A DNA stretch of 64,000 bases from Pseudomonas sp. TH41 (GTDB taxonomy: Bacteria; Pseudomonadota; Gammaproteobacteria; Pseudomonadales; Pseudomonadaceae). The stretch covers positions 1,136,001-1,200,000 of the forward strand of contig NZ_JAEKFH010000003.1 in NCBI RefSeq assembly GCF_016650695.1, read 5' to 3'. Shown piece after piece: positions 48,264-56,789 of the stretch. Position 1 is the first letter of the stretch, and each line of letters opens with the position of its first letter. Under the pieces are notes generated by a model. That model was not told the DNA's origin. It saw only the letters and a list, made by a program, of their open reading frames with translations, and made no database searches. The translations under genes were made by a program, and so were the position numbers.

Positions 48264-49250
48264 TCAGGCGTAGTTCAACGCACAATCGCAGGCCTGAAGA
48301 ATGTCTTCGACGTTGGGCATGTACAGCGATTCCAGTCGATACAGCGGCGGTGGAATGTCCGGCGCCGTCACTCGCTGGATCGGCGCCTGCAACTCCAGCA
48401 ACACCCGCTCATAGAGACTGGCGGCAATTTCCGCGCCGACGCCACACGCGCGTGGCGCTTCGTGGACGATCACGCAGCGACCGGTCTTGCGCACCGAGGC
48501 TTCCAGGGTGTCGAGGTCCAGCGGCTTGATGCTCGCGACGTCGATCACTTCTGCCGAGACGCCCCGCTCGGCCAACGCCGTGGCGGCTTGCAGGGTTTCC
48601 ATCACACTGGCACCCCAGCTGATCAACGTGATGTCGCTGCCCTCGCGCAGGGTGAAACAGCTGTCCAGCGGCAGGCGTTTGCCGTCATCCACCAGCGGTT
48701 GCGGGTTCATTCGATAGAGTCGGGTCGGTTCAAGAAACACCACCGGGTCCGGGTCGTCGATGGCCGCCAGCAACAAGCCATAGGCCCGGGCCGGTGATGA
48801 CGGAATCACCACCCGCAGCCCCGGAATGTGCGCGAACAGGGCTTCGGTGCTTTCGCTGTGATGCTCCGGCGCACGAATGCCCGCGCCCATCGGTGTGCGC
48901 ATGACCATCGGGCACGTGATCCGCCCGCGCGTACGATTACGCATCCGGCTGGCGTGGGACACCAGGTGTTCCATGGCGGCGTAGATGAAGCCCATGAACT
49001 GGATTTCCACCACCGGTTTCAGGCCTTGGGCAGCCATGCCGACCACCAGTCCGCCGAGCATGGTTTCGGCCAGCGGCGAGTCGATGACCCGCTTGAAGCC
49101 GAAGCTGTCGCGCAGCCCTTGGGTGGCGCGGAACACACCGCCATTCACGCCGACGTCTTCGCCGAGGACGATCACGTTTTCGTCTTCGCTCATGGCCCGA
49201 TGCAACGCAAGGTTCACCGCCTCCAGCAACGTGACTTTGCCGTTACTCAT
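48264..49250 (-). CDS. 2-oxoacid dehydrogenase E1 beta subunit
   Basis: Beta half of the thiamine-diphosphate E1 heterotetramer, with VTLLEAVNLALHRAMSEDENVIVLGEDVG at its N-terminus split across helices, the potassium/cofactor region and the C-terminal transketolase fold including VIDVASIKPLDLDTLEASV. ATG 49250 follows GGGAGG and overlaps the end of the E1 alpha gene, indicating coupled translation. It has 328 residues. Likely substrates are branched-chain 2-oxoacids, judged from the leucine dehydrogenase upstream. Confidence 0.91.
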   Translation of the reverse strand: MSNGKVTLLEAVNLALHRAMSEDENVIVLGEDVGVNGGVFRATQGLRDSFGFKRVIDSPLAETMLGGLVVGMAAQGLKPVVEIQFMGFIYAAMEHLVSHASRMRNRTRGRITCPMVMRTPMGAGIRAPEHHSESTEALFAHIPGLRVVIPSSPARAYGLLLAAIDDPDPVVFLEPTRLYRMNPQPLVDDGKRLPLDSCFTLREGSDITLISWGASVMETLQAATALAERGVSAEVIDVASIKPLDLDTLEASVRKTGRCVIVHEAPRACGVGAEIAASLYERVLLELQAPIQRVTAPDIPPPLYRLESLYMPNVEDILQACDCALNYA

Positions 49251-50337
49251 GGCCCGAACCTCCCGCCCGGCGCGCGGCCCGCTCAAGTAACCATTCGCGT
49301 TGTTCGGCCAGGGCTGCAGGCCACTTCGCGTAAACGTAATCGATCACCGACTCGGCCGCTTGAGTACCCGCCGCCTCGAAGTTATCCACAGCACGCTGCA
49401 CCAACCCTTGGCATTCGCTGATCAGCGCCTGTTCGCGGACTTCGTTCCACACGCCCTGCCCGACCATGAAGCGTTGCAGACGCTTGACCGGTTCTTCGAG
49501 CCAGGCCTGCTTGACCTCGTCCGCCGGCCGATAGCGCGTGGCATCGTCGGCGGTGGTGTGATCGCCGAGGCGATAGCTCAGGCACTCCAGCAACACAGGG
49601 CCTTTGCCGTGGCGGGCCCGTTCCAGTGCTGCTTGCACTCGGTCGTATACCGCGAGCATGTCGTTGCCGTCGACCTGTTCGCCATGAAACCCGGCGCCGA
49701 TCGCTTTCTGCGCCAACGTCGGGGCGGCGCACTGAATTCGCCGGGGCACCGAGATTGCCCATTGGTTGTTGTTGACCACAAACACCACCGGCAACTGCCA
49801 GGCACCCGCGACGTTAAGGGCTTCAAGGAAGTCGCCTTTGCTGGTGGCGCCGTCGCCGCACGTGGTGACGGCGACCCGATGCTCGCCACGGATCTTGAAC
49901 GCGCTGGCGATGCCACAGGCATGCAGGGCCTGGGTGGCAATCGGTACACAGATCGGAAAGTCCTCGGCCACCGCCGGTTCGGCAAAGTCACTGCCGCGCT
50001 CGTCGCCGCCCCAATACAGAAGGATTTCTTCCATACGCACACCGCGCATCAACTGCACGGCGGTGTCGCGGTAATACGGCACCAATACGTCCTCGGCGTG
50101 CATCACGCTGCCGATGGCAACGCCGATAGCTTCCTGGCCCAACGTCGGCGCGTAGGTGCCGATGCGCCCGGTGCGTTGCAGGGCGACGGCTTTCTGATCG
50201 AAGAGGCGAGTCAAGACCATTTGCCGATAAAGGCGTGCCAACAGATTAAAGTCGTCGGCCCAGAGGGGGAGATCGTCGAGTAATTGGCCTTCGGGGGATA
50301 AAAATCGGGTGTAAGGCAGCTCAACCTTGTGAGGCAT
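49243..50337 (-). CDS. 2-oxoacid dehydrogenase E1 alpha subunit
   Basis: Thiamine-diphosphate-binding subunit. The cofactor motif GDGATSKGDFLEALNVAG...NNNQWAIS is intact, as is the phosphorylation-loop-like region GPVLLECLSYRLGDHTTADD. ATG 50337 (MPHKVELPYTRF) follows AGGAG; the longer frame lacks such a signal. It has 364 residues. Homologues are often annotated as pyruvate dehydrogenase E1 alpha; the neighbour leucine dehydrogenase favours branched-chain substrates, but this is inference. Confidence 0.91.
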   Translation of the reverse strand: MPHKVELPYTRFLSPEGQLLDDLPLWADDFNLLARLYRQMVLTRLFDQKAVALQRTGRIGTYAPTLGQEAIGVAIGSVMHAEDVLVPYYRDTAVQLMRGVRMEEILLYWGGDERGSDFAEPAVAEDFPICVPIATQALHACGIASAFKIRGEHRVAVTTCGDGATSKGDFLEALNVAGAWQLPVVFVVNNNQWAISVPRRIQCAAPTLAQKAIGAGFHGEQVDGNDMLAVYDRVQAALERARHGKGPVLLECLSYRLGDHTTADDATRYRPADEVKQAWLEEPVKRLQRFMVGQGVWNEVREQALISECQGLVQRAVDNFEAAGTQAAESVIDYVYAKWPAALAEQREWLLERAARRAGGSGHE

Positions 50338-50438
50338 CACAGGGCTCCTGGCACGCGGGGTCTGCGTGCGTTGGTCAAGCCCGACGCTTATGGCGCCAGG
50401 CCTTGGGAGCAAGCTGGCCGGATAAGGCCCTCACTCCT

Positions 50439-51458
50439 TCATCGGTACAGCACTTTCTCCGCCAACTCGTCCGCGACCCGGGCCGGGGAGCGTTTTTCCG
50501 CCTGGGCATGGGCAAAGACTTCGGTCAGCCGTGAGCTGATTTTCGACAGGTGCGCGGTGATGGTCGTGAGCGCTTCGCCGCGGTGTTTGAGCGACACATA
50601 GATCAGCCCGCCGGAATTGATCACGTAATCCGGCGCATACAGAATGCCGCGGCGCTCCAGTTGATCGGCGACGTCCAGATGAGTCAGTTGATTGTTCGCC
50701 GAACCGGCCACGGCCGAACAGCGCAGTTGCGTGACGCTGTGGCTGTTGAGCACACCGCCCAGACCGCAAGGCGCGAGAATGTCACACGGGGTGCTCAGCA
50801 ATGCTTCGTTGGCAATCGGATGCGCGCCGAGCTGTTCCATGGCCAGTTGCACCTTGCCGTGGTCGATGTCGCTGACCAGCAGTTCGGCTCCCGCCGCGTG
50901 CAGTTGCTCGGCCAGGGCATAACCGACGTTGCCCAACCCTTGAATCGCCACTCGCAAGCCTTCGAGATTGTCGCTGCCCAGGCGGGCCATGGCGGTGGCA
51001 CGGATGCCGGTGAACACCCCCATCGCCGCGTGAGGCGCAGGGTCGCCCGCCGAGGTGGTGCTGGTGACGTGTTGAGTCTGTTGGGCGATGCAATCCATGT
51101 CCGCCACCGAGGTGCCGCTGTCGATCGCGGTGATATAACGGCCGTCGAGCTGATTGATGCAGCGGCCGAAGGCTTCGAATAGCGCCGCGCGGTTTTCCAC
51201 ATGGACCGGACGAACAATCACCGCAACGCCACCGCCCTGTGCCAAGCCGGCCAATGCCGCCTTGTAACTCATGCCTTGGGCAAGGCGCACGGCATCCTCG
51301 ATGGCAGACTCGTCGCTGGGATAGGCAAGGTAACGACACCCGCCCAGGGCAGGCCCCAGACGGCTGTTATGAATGGCAATGACCGCCTTCAACCCGGTAA
51401 CCGAGTCGACGCTCAGATGCAGCGATTCAAGGCGAGTGCTTTGCATGAGAGCGAACAT
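50439..51458 (-). CDS. ldh: Leucine (Glu/Leu/Phe/Val family) dehydrogenase with substituted catalytic lysine
   Basis: NAD-dependent amino-acid dehydrogenase that should deaminate branched-chain amino acids to 2-oxoacids. The first lysine (GMSYKAALAG), the DSGT aspartate and the nucleotide motif GLGNVGYALAEQL are present. The second, catalytic lysine of the GGGK motif is replaced: the sequence reads LAQGGGVAVIV with a GTT codon. Length, 339 residues, is normal and there is no frame damage. It opens the operon with the E1alpha-E1beta-E2 genes. Confidence 0.88.
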   Translation of the reverse strand: MFALMQSTRLESLHLSVDSVTGLKAVIAIHNSRLGPALGGCRYLAYPSDESAIEDAVRLAQGMSYKAALAGLAQGGGVAVIVRPVHVENRAALFEAFGRCINQLDGRYITAIDSGTSVADMDCIAQQTQHVTSTTSAGDPAPHAAMGVFTGIRATAMARLGSDNLEGLRVAIQGLGNVGYALAEQLHAAGAELLVSDIDHGKVQLAMEQLGAHPIANEALLSTPCDILAPCGLGGVLNSHSVTQLRCSAVAGSANNQLTHLDVADQLERRGILYAPDYVINSGGLIYVSLKHRGEALTTITAHLSKISSRLTEVFAHAQAEKRSPARVADELAEKVLYR

Positions 51459-51641
51459 CGTAAGGCTCCCGAATCACTTCTTGTAGTCGCCAGTATAGGC
51501 TTGCGCCCAAAAATTGCAGAAGCGCACCGGAATAAGCAACGCCGCGATGCTGGCTTTTGGAAATAACCTGCTACGACTGGTGCGCGGCACTGGACGAATG
51601 CCGGGGACGGGGCTAAAACGAGGCATTCCCCGGAGATTTTG

Positions 51642-52445
51642 ATGACGCCCCGCCAACATTTTTTCGACTGCCTGCAACGTACACCGCCCGCGCTGTTCGA
51701 AGCGGCACTGTGGATTGCGGCCGAACACGATAGCGAGGTGAGTCCCGAGGGGGTGCTCAATGACTTCAGTGACCTGCAACAGCGAGTCAGTCATGGCTTG
51801 CCGATGCTGCCGGTGAGTGAATTGGCCCAGCCATTGTTGCGACGCATGAATGACCTGGGATTCGCCCAGGACGATTTCACCCCGCTGCGCCCGCAAGTGG
51901 CCTTGCTCGATAAGGTCCTGGTACGCCGACGTGGCCAGCCCCTGGCCTTGGGGCTGATTGCGCTGGAGCTGGCCAAAGGTCTGGAAATCCCCATGGTCGG
52001 GGTCAACTTCCCCGGGCATTTCCTGCTGCGCGTACCCGGTGCCGATCACCTGCTCGACCCTTGCGGCGGACGCCGGTTGTACCCCAACGATTGCCGGGAA
52101 CTGCTGCACCGCCAGTACGGCCCGAACATCCAGCTCAGCGCCGAACACTTGGTCACCGCCGAACCGGTGCAGATGTTGCAAAGACTGTCGCGCAACCTGC
52201 GTCAGTTGCACCTTTCCAATGATGATTACATCGGCGCCCTGATCGACGCCGAACGCGTGCTGGAGCTGGGCAACGCCAGCGCGTCCGACTACCTGGCCCG
52301 GGCCAGCCTCTATCAGCGGCTCGATTGCCCGAACGCCGAGCGTTTCGACCTGGAGCATGCGTTGCTGCTCAGCGATGACCCGATACAGCGGATTCGACTG
52401 ACGGAGCGGCTGGGGCATTTGCCGCCTAACTCCATCGTCCATTGA
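51642..52445 (+). CDS. SirB1/transglutaminase-like protein with TPR-type tail
   Basis: SirB1-family protein: a transglutaminase-like N-terminal half with the conserved GVNFPGHFLLRV and DPCGG segments, and a helical C-terminal half resembling tetratricopeptide repeats. The canonical catalytic Cys is not evident. ATG 51642 follows GGAG. It has 267 residues. It is divergent from leucine dehydrogenase; its role is unknown. Confidence 0.85.
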   Translation: MTPRQHFFDCLQRTPPALFEAALWIAAEHDSEVSPEGVLNDFSDLQQRVSHGLPMLPVSELAQPLLRRMNDLGFAQDDFTPLRPQVALLDKVLVRRRGQPLALGLIALELAKGLEIPMVGVNFPGHFLLRVPGADHLLDPCGGRRLYPNDCRELLHRQYGPNIQLSAEHLVTAEPVQMLQRLSRNLRQLHLSNDDYIGALIDAERVLELGNASASDYLARASLYQRLDCPNAERFDLEHALLLSDDPIQRIRLTERLGHLPPNSIVH

Positions 52446-52456
52446 CCTGCGGCTAA

Positions 52457-52556
52457 TGTAGGAGCGAGCTTGCTCGCGATGGACTCGATGGCGACGCATT
52501 TTTCCAGACAGTACGCGTGATCGTTCACGTCCATCGCGAGCAAGCTCGCTCCTACA
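52457..52556. repeat. REPIN between convergent SirB1-like gene and maiA
   Basis: Inverted arms TGTAGGAGCGAGCTTGCTCG and complement, abutting the maiA stop. Confidence 0.93.
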
Positions 52557-53192
52557 TTATGGGGTATCTGGCTGGTTCGCCGGATGGGCCTGGATGAACG
52601 CCGGATGTGTGGCTGCCAGCGCTGCCACCCGGCGAATCCGTGGATACGCCTCGAGGGCAATGTTGAAGCGCTCGGCCGCGTACAGCTGCGGGATCAGGTA
52701 GACATCGGCCAGGCCCGGCAGTGGACCAAAGCAATAACCCTCATCCCCGATCAACTGCTCCACCGTCGCCAACCCCTGGCTGATCCAATGGCCGATCCAC
52801 TCCATCACCTGCGTCTCATCGTGGCCCAACTGCCGAAGCTTGTTGAGCACGCTGACGTTGTGCAGCGGATGCACGTCGCAACCAATCACCGCCGCCACCC
52901 CGCGTTCATGGGCGCGAGCGGCGAGGTCTTTGGAAAGCAGCGGCACCTGTGGAAAACGTTCCTCCAGGTACTCGAGGATCGCCGGTGACTGGATCAGCAA
53001 CTCGCCTTCGTCGGTGCGCAGCGCCGGAACCCGGCCTTGCGGGTTGATGCCCAGGTAAGGTGGCTGGCGATGTTCGCCACCTGACGGCGCGATCAGGTTG
53101 ATCGGCAGCGCGTGGTAATCCAGCCCCTTGAGTGCCAATGCGATGCGCACTCGAAAGGACGAGGTCGAACGGTAGTAGGTATAGAGTTCCAT
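52557..53192 (-). CDS. maiA: Maleylacetoacetate isomerase MaiA
   Basis: Zeta-class glutathione transferase that isomerises maleylacetoacetate to fumarylacetoacetate in tyrosine/homogentisate breakdown. The N-terminal motif YYRSTSSFRVRIALALKG has the active-site serines and the middle region LIQSPAILEYLEERFP binds glutathione. It has 211 residues, as usual. It is the last gene of hmgA-fahA-maiA, 12 bases after fahA. Confidence 0.95.
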   Translation of the reverse strand: MELYTYYRSTSSFRVRIALALKGLDYHALPINLIAPSGGEHRQPPYLGINPQGRVPALRTDEGELLIQSPAILEYLEERFPQVPLLSKDLAARAHERGVAAVIGCDVHPLHNVSVLNKLRQLGHDETQVMEWIGHWISQGLATVEQLIGDEGYCFGPLPGLADVYLIPQLYAAERFNIALEAYPRIRRVAALAATHPAFIQAHPANQPDTP

Positions 53193-53204
53193 AACCTGCT
53201 CCTC

Positions 53205-54509
53205 TTAACGCGCCGGCAGTACTTTGCCGCGGCACTCGCCAAAACCGATGGAGGCAAAACCCTCGCGGCTGCAACGGGCGCGCAGGATGATTTCGTCGCC
53301 GTCCTCAAGGAACTTGCGCACCTCGCCCGACGCCAACTCGATTGGCTTTTTACCGCCCTCGGTGATTTCCAGCAGGCTGCCGAACTGACCGCTTTGCGGG
53401 CCCGACAACGTGCCCGAACCGAACAGGTCACCGGCCTGCAACTGGCAGCCGTTTACGCTGTGGTGCGCCACCATTTGCGCCACGGTCCAGTACATGTGTT
53501 GTGTGTTGCTCAGCGTCAGGCGGTGGGCCGGCAGGTTTTTCTCGCGCATGGTTTCGGTGAGCAGCAGCACTTCAAGTTCGATATCGAAGGCGCCAGCGGC
53601 CTGATCGCGCTGGTCGAACAGGTACGACAGCGGCTGCGGGTCACCTTCCGGACGGGCTGGCTGTGCACGACGGAACGGCTCCAGCGCTTCGGCGGTCACG
53701 ACCCACGGCGAGATGCTGGTGATAAAACTCTTGGACAGGAACGGACCCAGTGGCTGGTATTCCCAGGCCTGGATGTCGCGTGCCGACCAGTCGTTGAGCA
53801 GGCAGAAACCGGCGATATGATCGGCGGCGTCCCCGATGGCGATGGAGTCGCCCATCTCGTTGCCCTGACCGATCCAGATACCCAGTTCCAGTTCGTAATC
53901 CAGACGAGCACAGGGACCAAACGTCGGCTCGGTCTGACCGGCTGGCAAGGTCTGGCCTTTCGGACGGCGAACGTCGGTGCCGGACGGGCGAATGGTCGAA
54001 GCGCGGCCGTGATAACCGATCGGCACATACTTGTAGTTCGGTAGCAGCGGGTTGTCGGGACGGAACAATTTACCGACGTTCTGCGCATGCTCGATACCGA
54101 CATAGAAGTCGGTGTAATCGTTGATTTTCGCCGGCAGGTGCATCTCGCAATTCGCCGCCAGTGGCAGCAGTTTCGCGCCTTGGGCTTCGATCTTGCCGTG
54201 CAGGGTGCTGCCTTCGGCAAACAGTTCCAGCAGGCGTTCGCGCAGAGCGACGCGAGCCTCACGGCCCAGTTCGAAGAACGCATTCAGCTGACCGCCACGG
54301 GTAGCTTCGACGGCTGCGCGGGCGGTGCCGTCGAACAGACCGGCGTCGAGCGCTGCTTCCAGATCAAAAATGTGATCACCGATCGCCACGCCGCTGCGCG
54401 GTGCGCCCCCCTCGATGCTGAACACTCCCAATGGCAGGTTTTGCAGCGGGAAATCGCTGTGGCCGTTGGCGGAGGCAACCCAGCTACGAGTGATGGAAGT
54501 CTGAGTCAT
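53205..54509 (-). CDS. fahA: Fumarylacetoacetase FahA
   Basis: Hydrolase that cleaves fumarylacetoacetate to fumarate and acetoacetate, the last step of the pathway. The metal-binding region DYTDFYVGIEHAQNVGK and RLDYELELGIWIG is complete, and the C-terminal FGSGTLSGPQSG is typical. The 434-residue length is normal. It begins three bases after the hmgA stop, so translation is coupled. Confidence 0.96.
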   Translation of the reverse strand: MTQTSITRSWVASANGHSDFPLQNLPLGVFSIEGGAPRSGVAIGDHIFDLEAALDAGLFDGTARAAVEATRGGQLNAFFELGREARVALRERLLELFAEGSTLHGKIEAQGAKLLPLAANCEMHLPAKINDYTDFYVGIEHAQNVGKLFRPDNPLLPNYKYVPIGYHGRASTIRPSGTDVRRPKGQTLPAGQTEPTFGPCARLDYELELGIWIGQGNEMGDSIAIGDAADHIAGFCLLNDWSARDIQAWEYQPLGPFLSKSFITSISPWVVTAEALEPFRRAQPARPEGDPQPLSYLFDQRDQAAGAFDIELEVLLLTETMREKNLPAHRLTLSNTQHMYWTVAQMVAHHSVNGCQLQAGDLFGSGTLSGPQSGQFGSLLEITEGGKKPIELASGEVRKFLEDGDEIILRARCSREGFASIGFGECRGKVLPAR

Positions 54510-54512
54510 GGG

Positions 54513-55817
54513 TTATCTCCGGGTCGGGTCGAAAGTGGCGGGCAGCGAGGCCCAGCAGGCGTCGTAGTTGTTTTGCAGTTGCGGGCAATCGAGGGCGAAA
54601 CGGCTCGGACGCAGCACTTGGCTGGTCTCGAACATGAACGCCATCGTGTTGTCGATTTTCGCCGGGGCCAGTTCGGCGTTGATCGCCTTGGTGCAGGTTT
54701 CGCCGTCGGGGCCGTGCGCGCTCATGCAGCTGTGCAAGGACGCGCCACCGGGCACGAAACCTTCGGCCTTGGCGTCATAGGCGCCCTGGATCAGGCCCAT
54801 GAACTCGTTCATCAGGTTGCGGTGGAACCACGGTGGCCGGAAGGTTTTCTCGGCCACCATCCAGCGCGGCGGGAAGATTACGAAATCGAGATTGGCCAGA
54901 CCGTGAACGCTGGTCGGCGAAGTCAGGACGGTGAAGATCGACGGATCCGGGTGATCGAAACTGACCGTGCCAATAGTGTTGAAACGGCGCAGGTCGTATT
55001 TGTACGGCACGTTATTGCCGTGCCAGGCCACCACGTTCAGCGGCGAGTGATCGAGCTCGCAGCCCCACAATTGGCCGAGGAATTTCTGCACCAGCGTGGT
55101 CGGTTGCTTGAGGTGTTCGTAGTGCGCAACCGGGGTCAGGAAATCCCGTGCATTGGCCAGGCCGTTGCTGCCGATAGGCCCAAGGTCCGGCAGGCGTAGC
55201 GGCGCGCCGTGGTTTTCGGCGATGTAGCCGCGGGCCTGCGGGTCGAGCAATTCGACACGAAATTTCAGGCCGCGAGGCAGTACGGCGATTTCCAGCGGCT
55301 CCAGCTCCAGCACGCCCAGCTCGGTGGCGATGCGCAGCCGTCCCAGCTCAGGAACCAGCAGCAGTTCACCGTCAGCGTTGAAGAACACACGCTCCATGGA
55401 GCGGTTGGCGCGGTAGCTATAGATGCTGATCCCCGCCGGTTTTTCCGCACCTGAATTGGCGGCCATGCTCACCAGCCCATCGATGAAATCGGTCGGCTCG
55501 CTCGGGATGTCCAACGGATTCCAACGCAGCCGATTGGGGGTGACTTCACCCAATGGACCACCGGCCAATTGCCGATCCAGTTTAACGAACGCCGGGTGAT
55601 TGGCCGACGGCTGAATCCGATACAGCCAGGTGCGCCGCGCTTCGTTGCGAGGCATGGTGAACGCGGTGCCGGAGAACAATTCGGTGTAGAGGCCGTAGGG
55701 GGCTTTTTGCGGGGAGTTCTGGCCGACGGGCAGTGCACCAGGCAACGCTTCGCTGCTGAATTCGTTACCGAAGCCTGACTGATAAAGCAGCGCGGGCGCC
55801 GTTGAGTCGAGGGTCAT
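54513..55817 (-). CDS. hmgA: Homogentisate 1,2-dioxygenase HmgA
   Basis: Iron-dependent ring-cleaving dioxygenase that opens homogentisate to maleylacetoacetate. The C-terminal cupin metal ligands lie in [13 protein letters not shown] and [14 protein letters not shown] (His, Glu, His). ATG 55817 ([15 protein letters not shown]) follows AGGAGG; the longer frame to 55904 is a non-coding extension. It has 434 residues. It is the first gene of the operon and is controlled from the palindromic promoter region. Confidence 0.96.
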   Translation of the reverse strand: MTLDSTAPALLYQSGFGNEFSSEALPGALPVGQNSPQKAPYGLYTELFSGTAFTMPRNEARRTWLYRIQPSANHPAFVKLDRQLAGGPLGEVTPNRLRWNPLDIPSEPTDFIDGLVSMAANSGAEKPAGISIYSYRANRSMERVFFNADGELLLVPELGRLRIATELGVLELEPLEIAVLPRGLKFRVELLDPQARGYIAENHGAPLRLPDLGPIGSNGLANARDFLTPVAHYEHLKQPTTLVQKFLGQLWGCELDHSPLNVVAWHGNNVPYKYDLRRFNTIGTVSFDHPDPSIFTVLTSPTSVHGLANLDFVIFPPRWMVAEKTFRPPWFHRNLMNEFMGLIQGAYDAKAEGFVPGGASLHSCMSAHGPDGETCTKAINAELAPAKIDNTMAFMFETSQVLRPSRFALDCPQLQNNYDACWASLPATFDPTRR

Positions 55818-55894
55818 GGAGCCTCCTGAACAGGGAGTAGGCAATGGCCTGTCGCTCGATTGCAGAGGACGTTGCACGCCTGGGTTATTTTTAT

Positions 55895-55909
55895 CGTAAT
55901 TCAATTACG
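55895..55909. promoter_or_regulatory. Palindrome CGTAATTCAATTACG, likely HmgR operator
   Basis: Perfect 7+1+7 palindrome 78 bases before hmgA; a second half-site CGTAATTTG-ATT begins at 55915. The spacing between divergent hmgA and hmgR suits control of both by an IclR regulator. Confidence 0.7.
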
Positions 55910-55982
55910 CATAACGTAATTTGATTGGTATTGACCGTCAAGCTATAAAGACGCCCATTCATACCGGGATCACACCGCCTCC

Positions 55983-56783
55983 ATGGAAAAACCTACCAGC
56001 GACAGCAACGGCAAACAGAAGGTGCGCTCGGCCGAAGTGGGCACCGACATCCTCAAGGCGTTGGCCGAGTTGTCGCCATCGACTTCGTTGTCGCGTCTGG
56101 CCGAGCACGTACAGATGCCGGCGAGCAAGGTTCACCGCTATTTGCAGGCGTTGATTGCCAGCGGTTTTGCCGAACAGAACACCGCTACCAACCATTACGG
56201 TCTGGGCCGCGAAGCCCTGCGCGTGGGGCTGGCCGCACTCAACAGTATGGACGTGTTGAAAGTCGCCGCCCTGCCCCTGGCCGAACTGCGCGACGAGTTG
56301 AACGAGACCTGCTTCCTCGCGGTGTGGGGCAACCAGGGGGCAACCGTGGTGCATATCGAACCGGCGGTGCGCGCCGTGACGGTGGTGACGCAATTGGGGT
56401 CGGTATTGCCGTTGCTCAGTTCATCCACAGGCCTGGTGTTCGGCGCGTTCTTGCCCAAGCGCGAAACCGTCGACCTGCGCGAACAGGAACTGCAAACCGG
56501 CGGCGTCCATGCCCTGGCAAGCGATCAAAGCTATGCGGCGTTGTGCGAACAGATCCGCGATCGCGGCCTGCATCATGTGCATGGCTTGCTGATGCCGGGG
56601 GTCGATGCCTTGTCGGCGCCGGTGTTCAACGCCGTCGGGCGCGTCGCAGCAGTCATGACGATTGTCGGTCCGACCTCGTTGTTTCATGCCGACGAAAACG
56701 GCCCGGCGGCGCAGCGGTTGCTGGCGGCGACACGGGCCGTGAGTTGGCGGATGGGCTATGAGCCGGCTGCCGTATCCGGTTAG
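55983..56783 (+). CDS. hmgR: IclR-family regulator HmgR
   Basis: Regulator with an N-terminal winged helix (DILKALAELSPSTSLSRLAEHVQMPASKVHRYLQAL) and C-terminal effector-binding domain. In P. putida HmgR represses hmgABC and is released by homogentisate. It has 266 residues, divergent from hmgA. Its stop lies only six bases from the end of the convergent toxin-like gene. Confidence 0.92.
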   Translation: MEKPTSDSNGKQKVRSAEVGTDILKALAELSPSTSLSRLAEHVQMPASKVHRYLQALIASGFAEQNTATNHYGLGREALRVGLAALNSMDVLKVAALPLAELRDELNETCFLAVWGNQGATVVHIEPAVRAVTVVTQLGSVLPLLSSSTGLVFGAFLPKRETVDLREQELQTGGVHALASDQSYAALCEQIRDRGLHHVHGLLMPGVDALSAPVFNAVGRVAAVMTIVGPTSLFHADENGPAAQRLLAATRAVSWRMGYEPAAVSG

Positions 56784-56789
56784 TCAGGT

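Noticed and set aside
54087..55199. Plus-strand open frame of 370 codons opposite fahA and hmgA
   Set aside because: It spans the junction of two well-supported minus-strand genes and has no domain or start signal.
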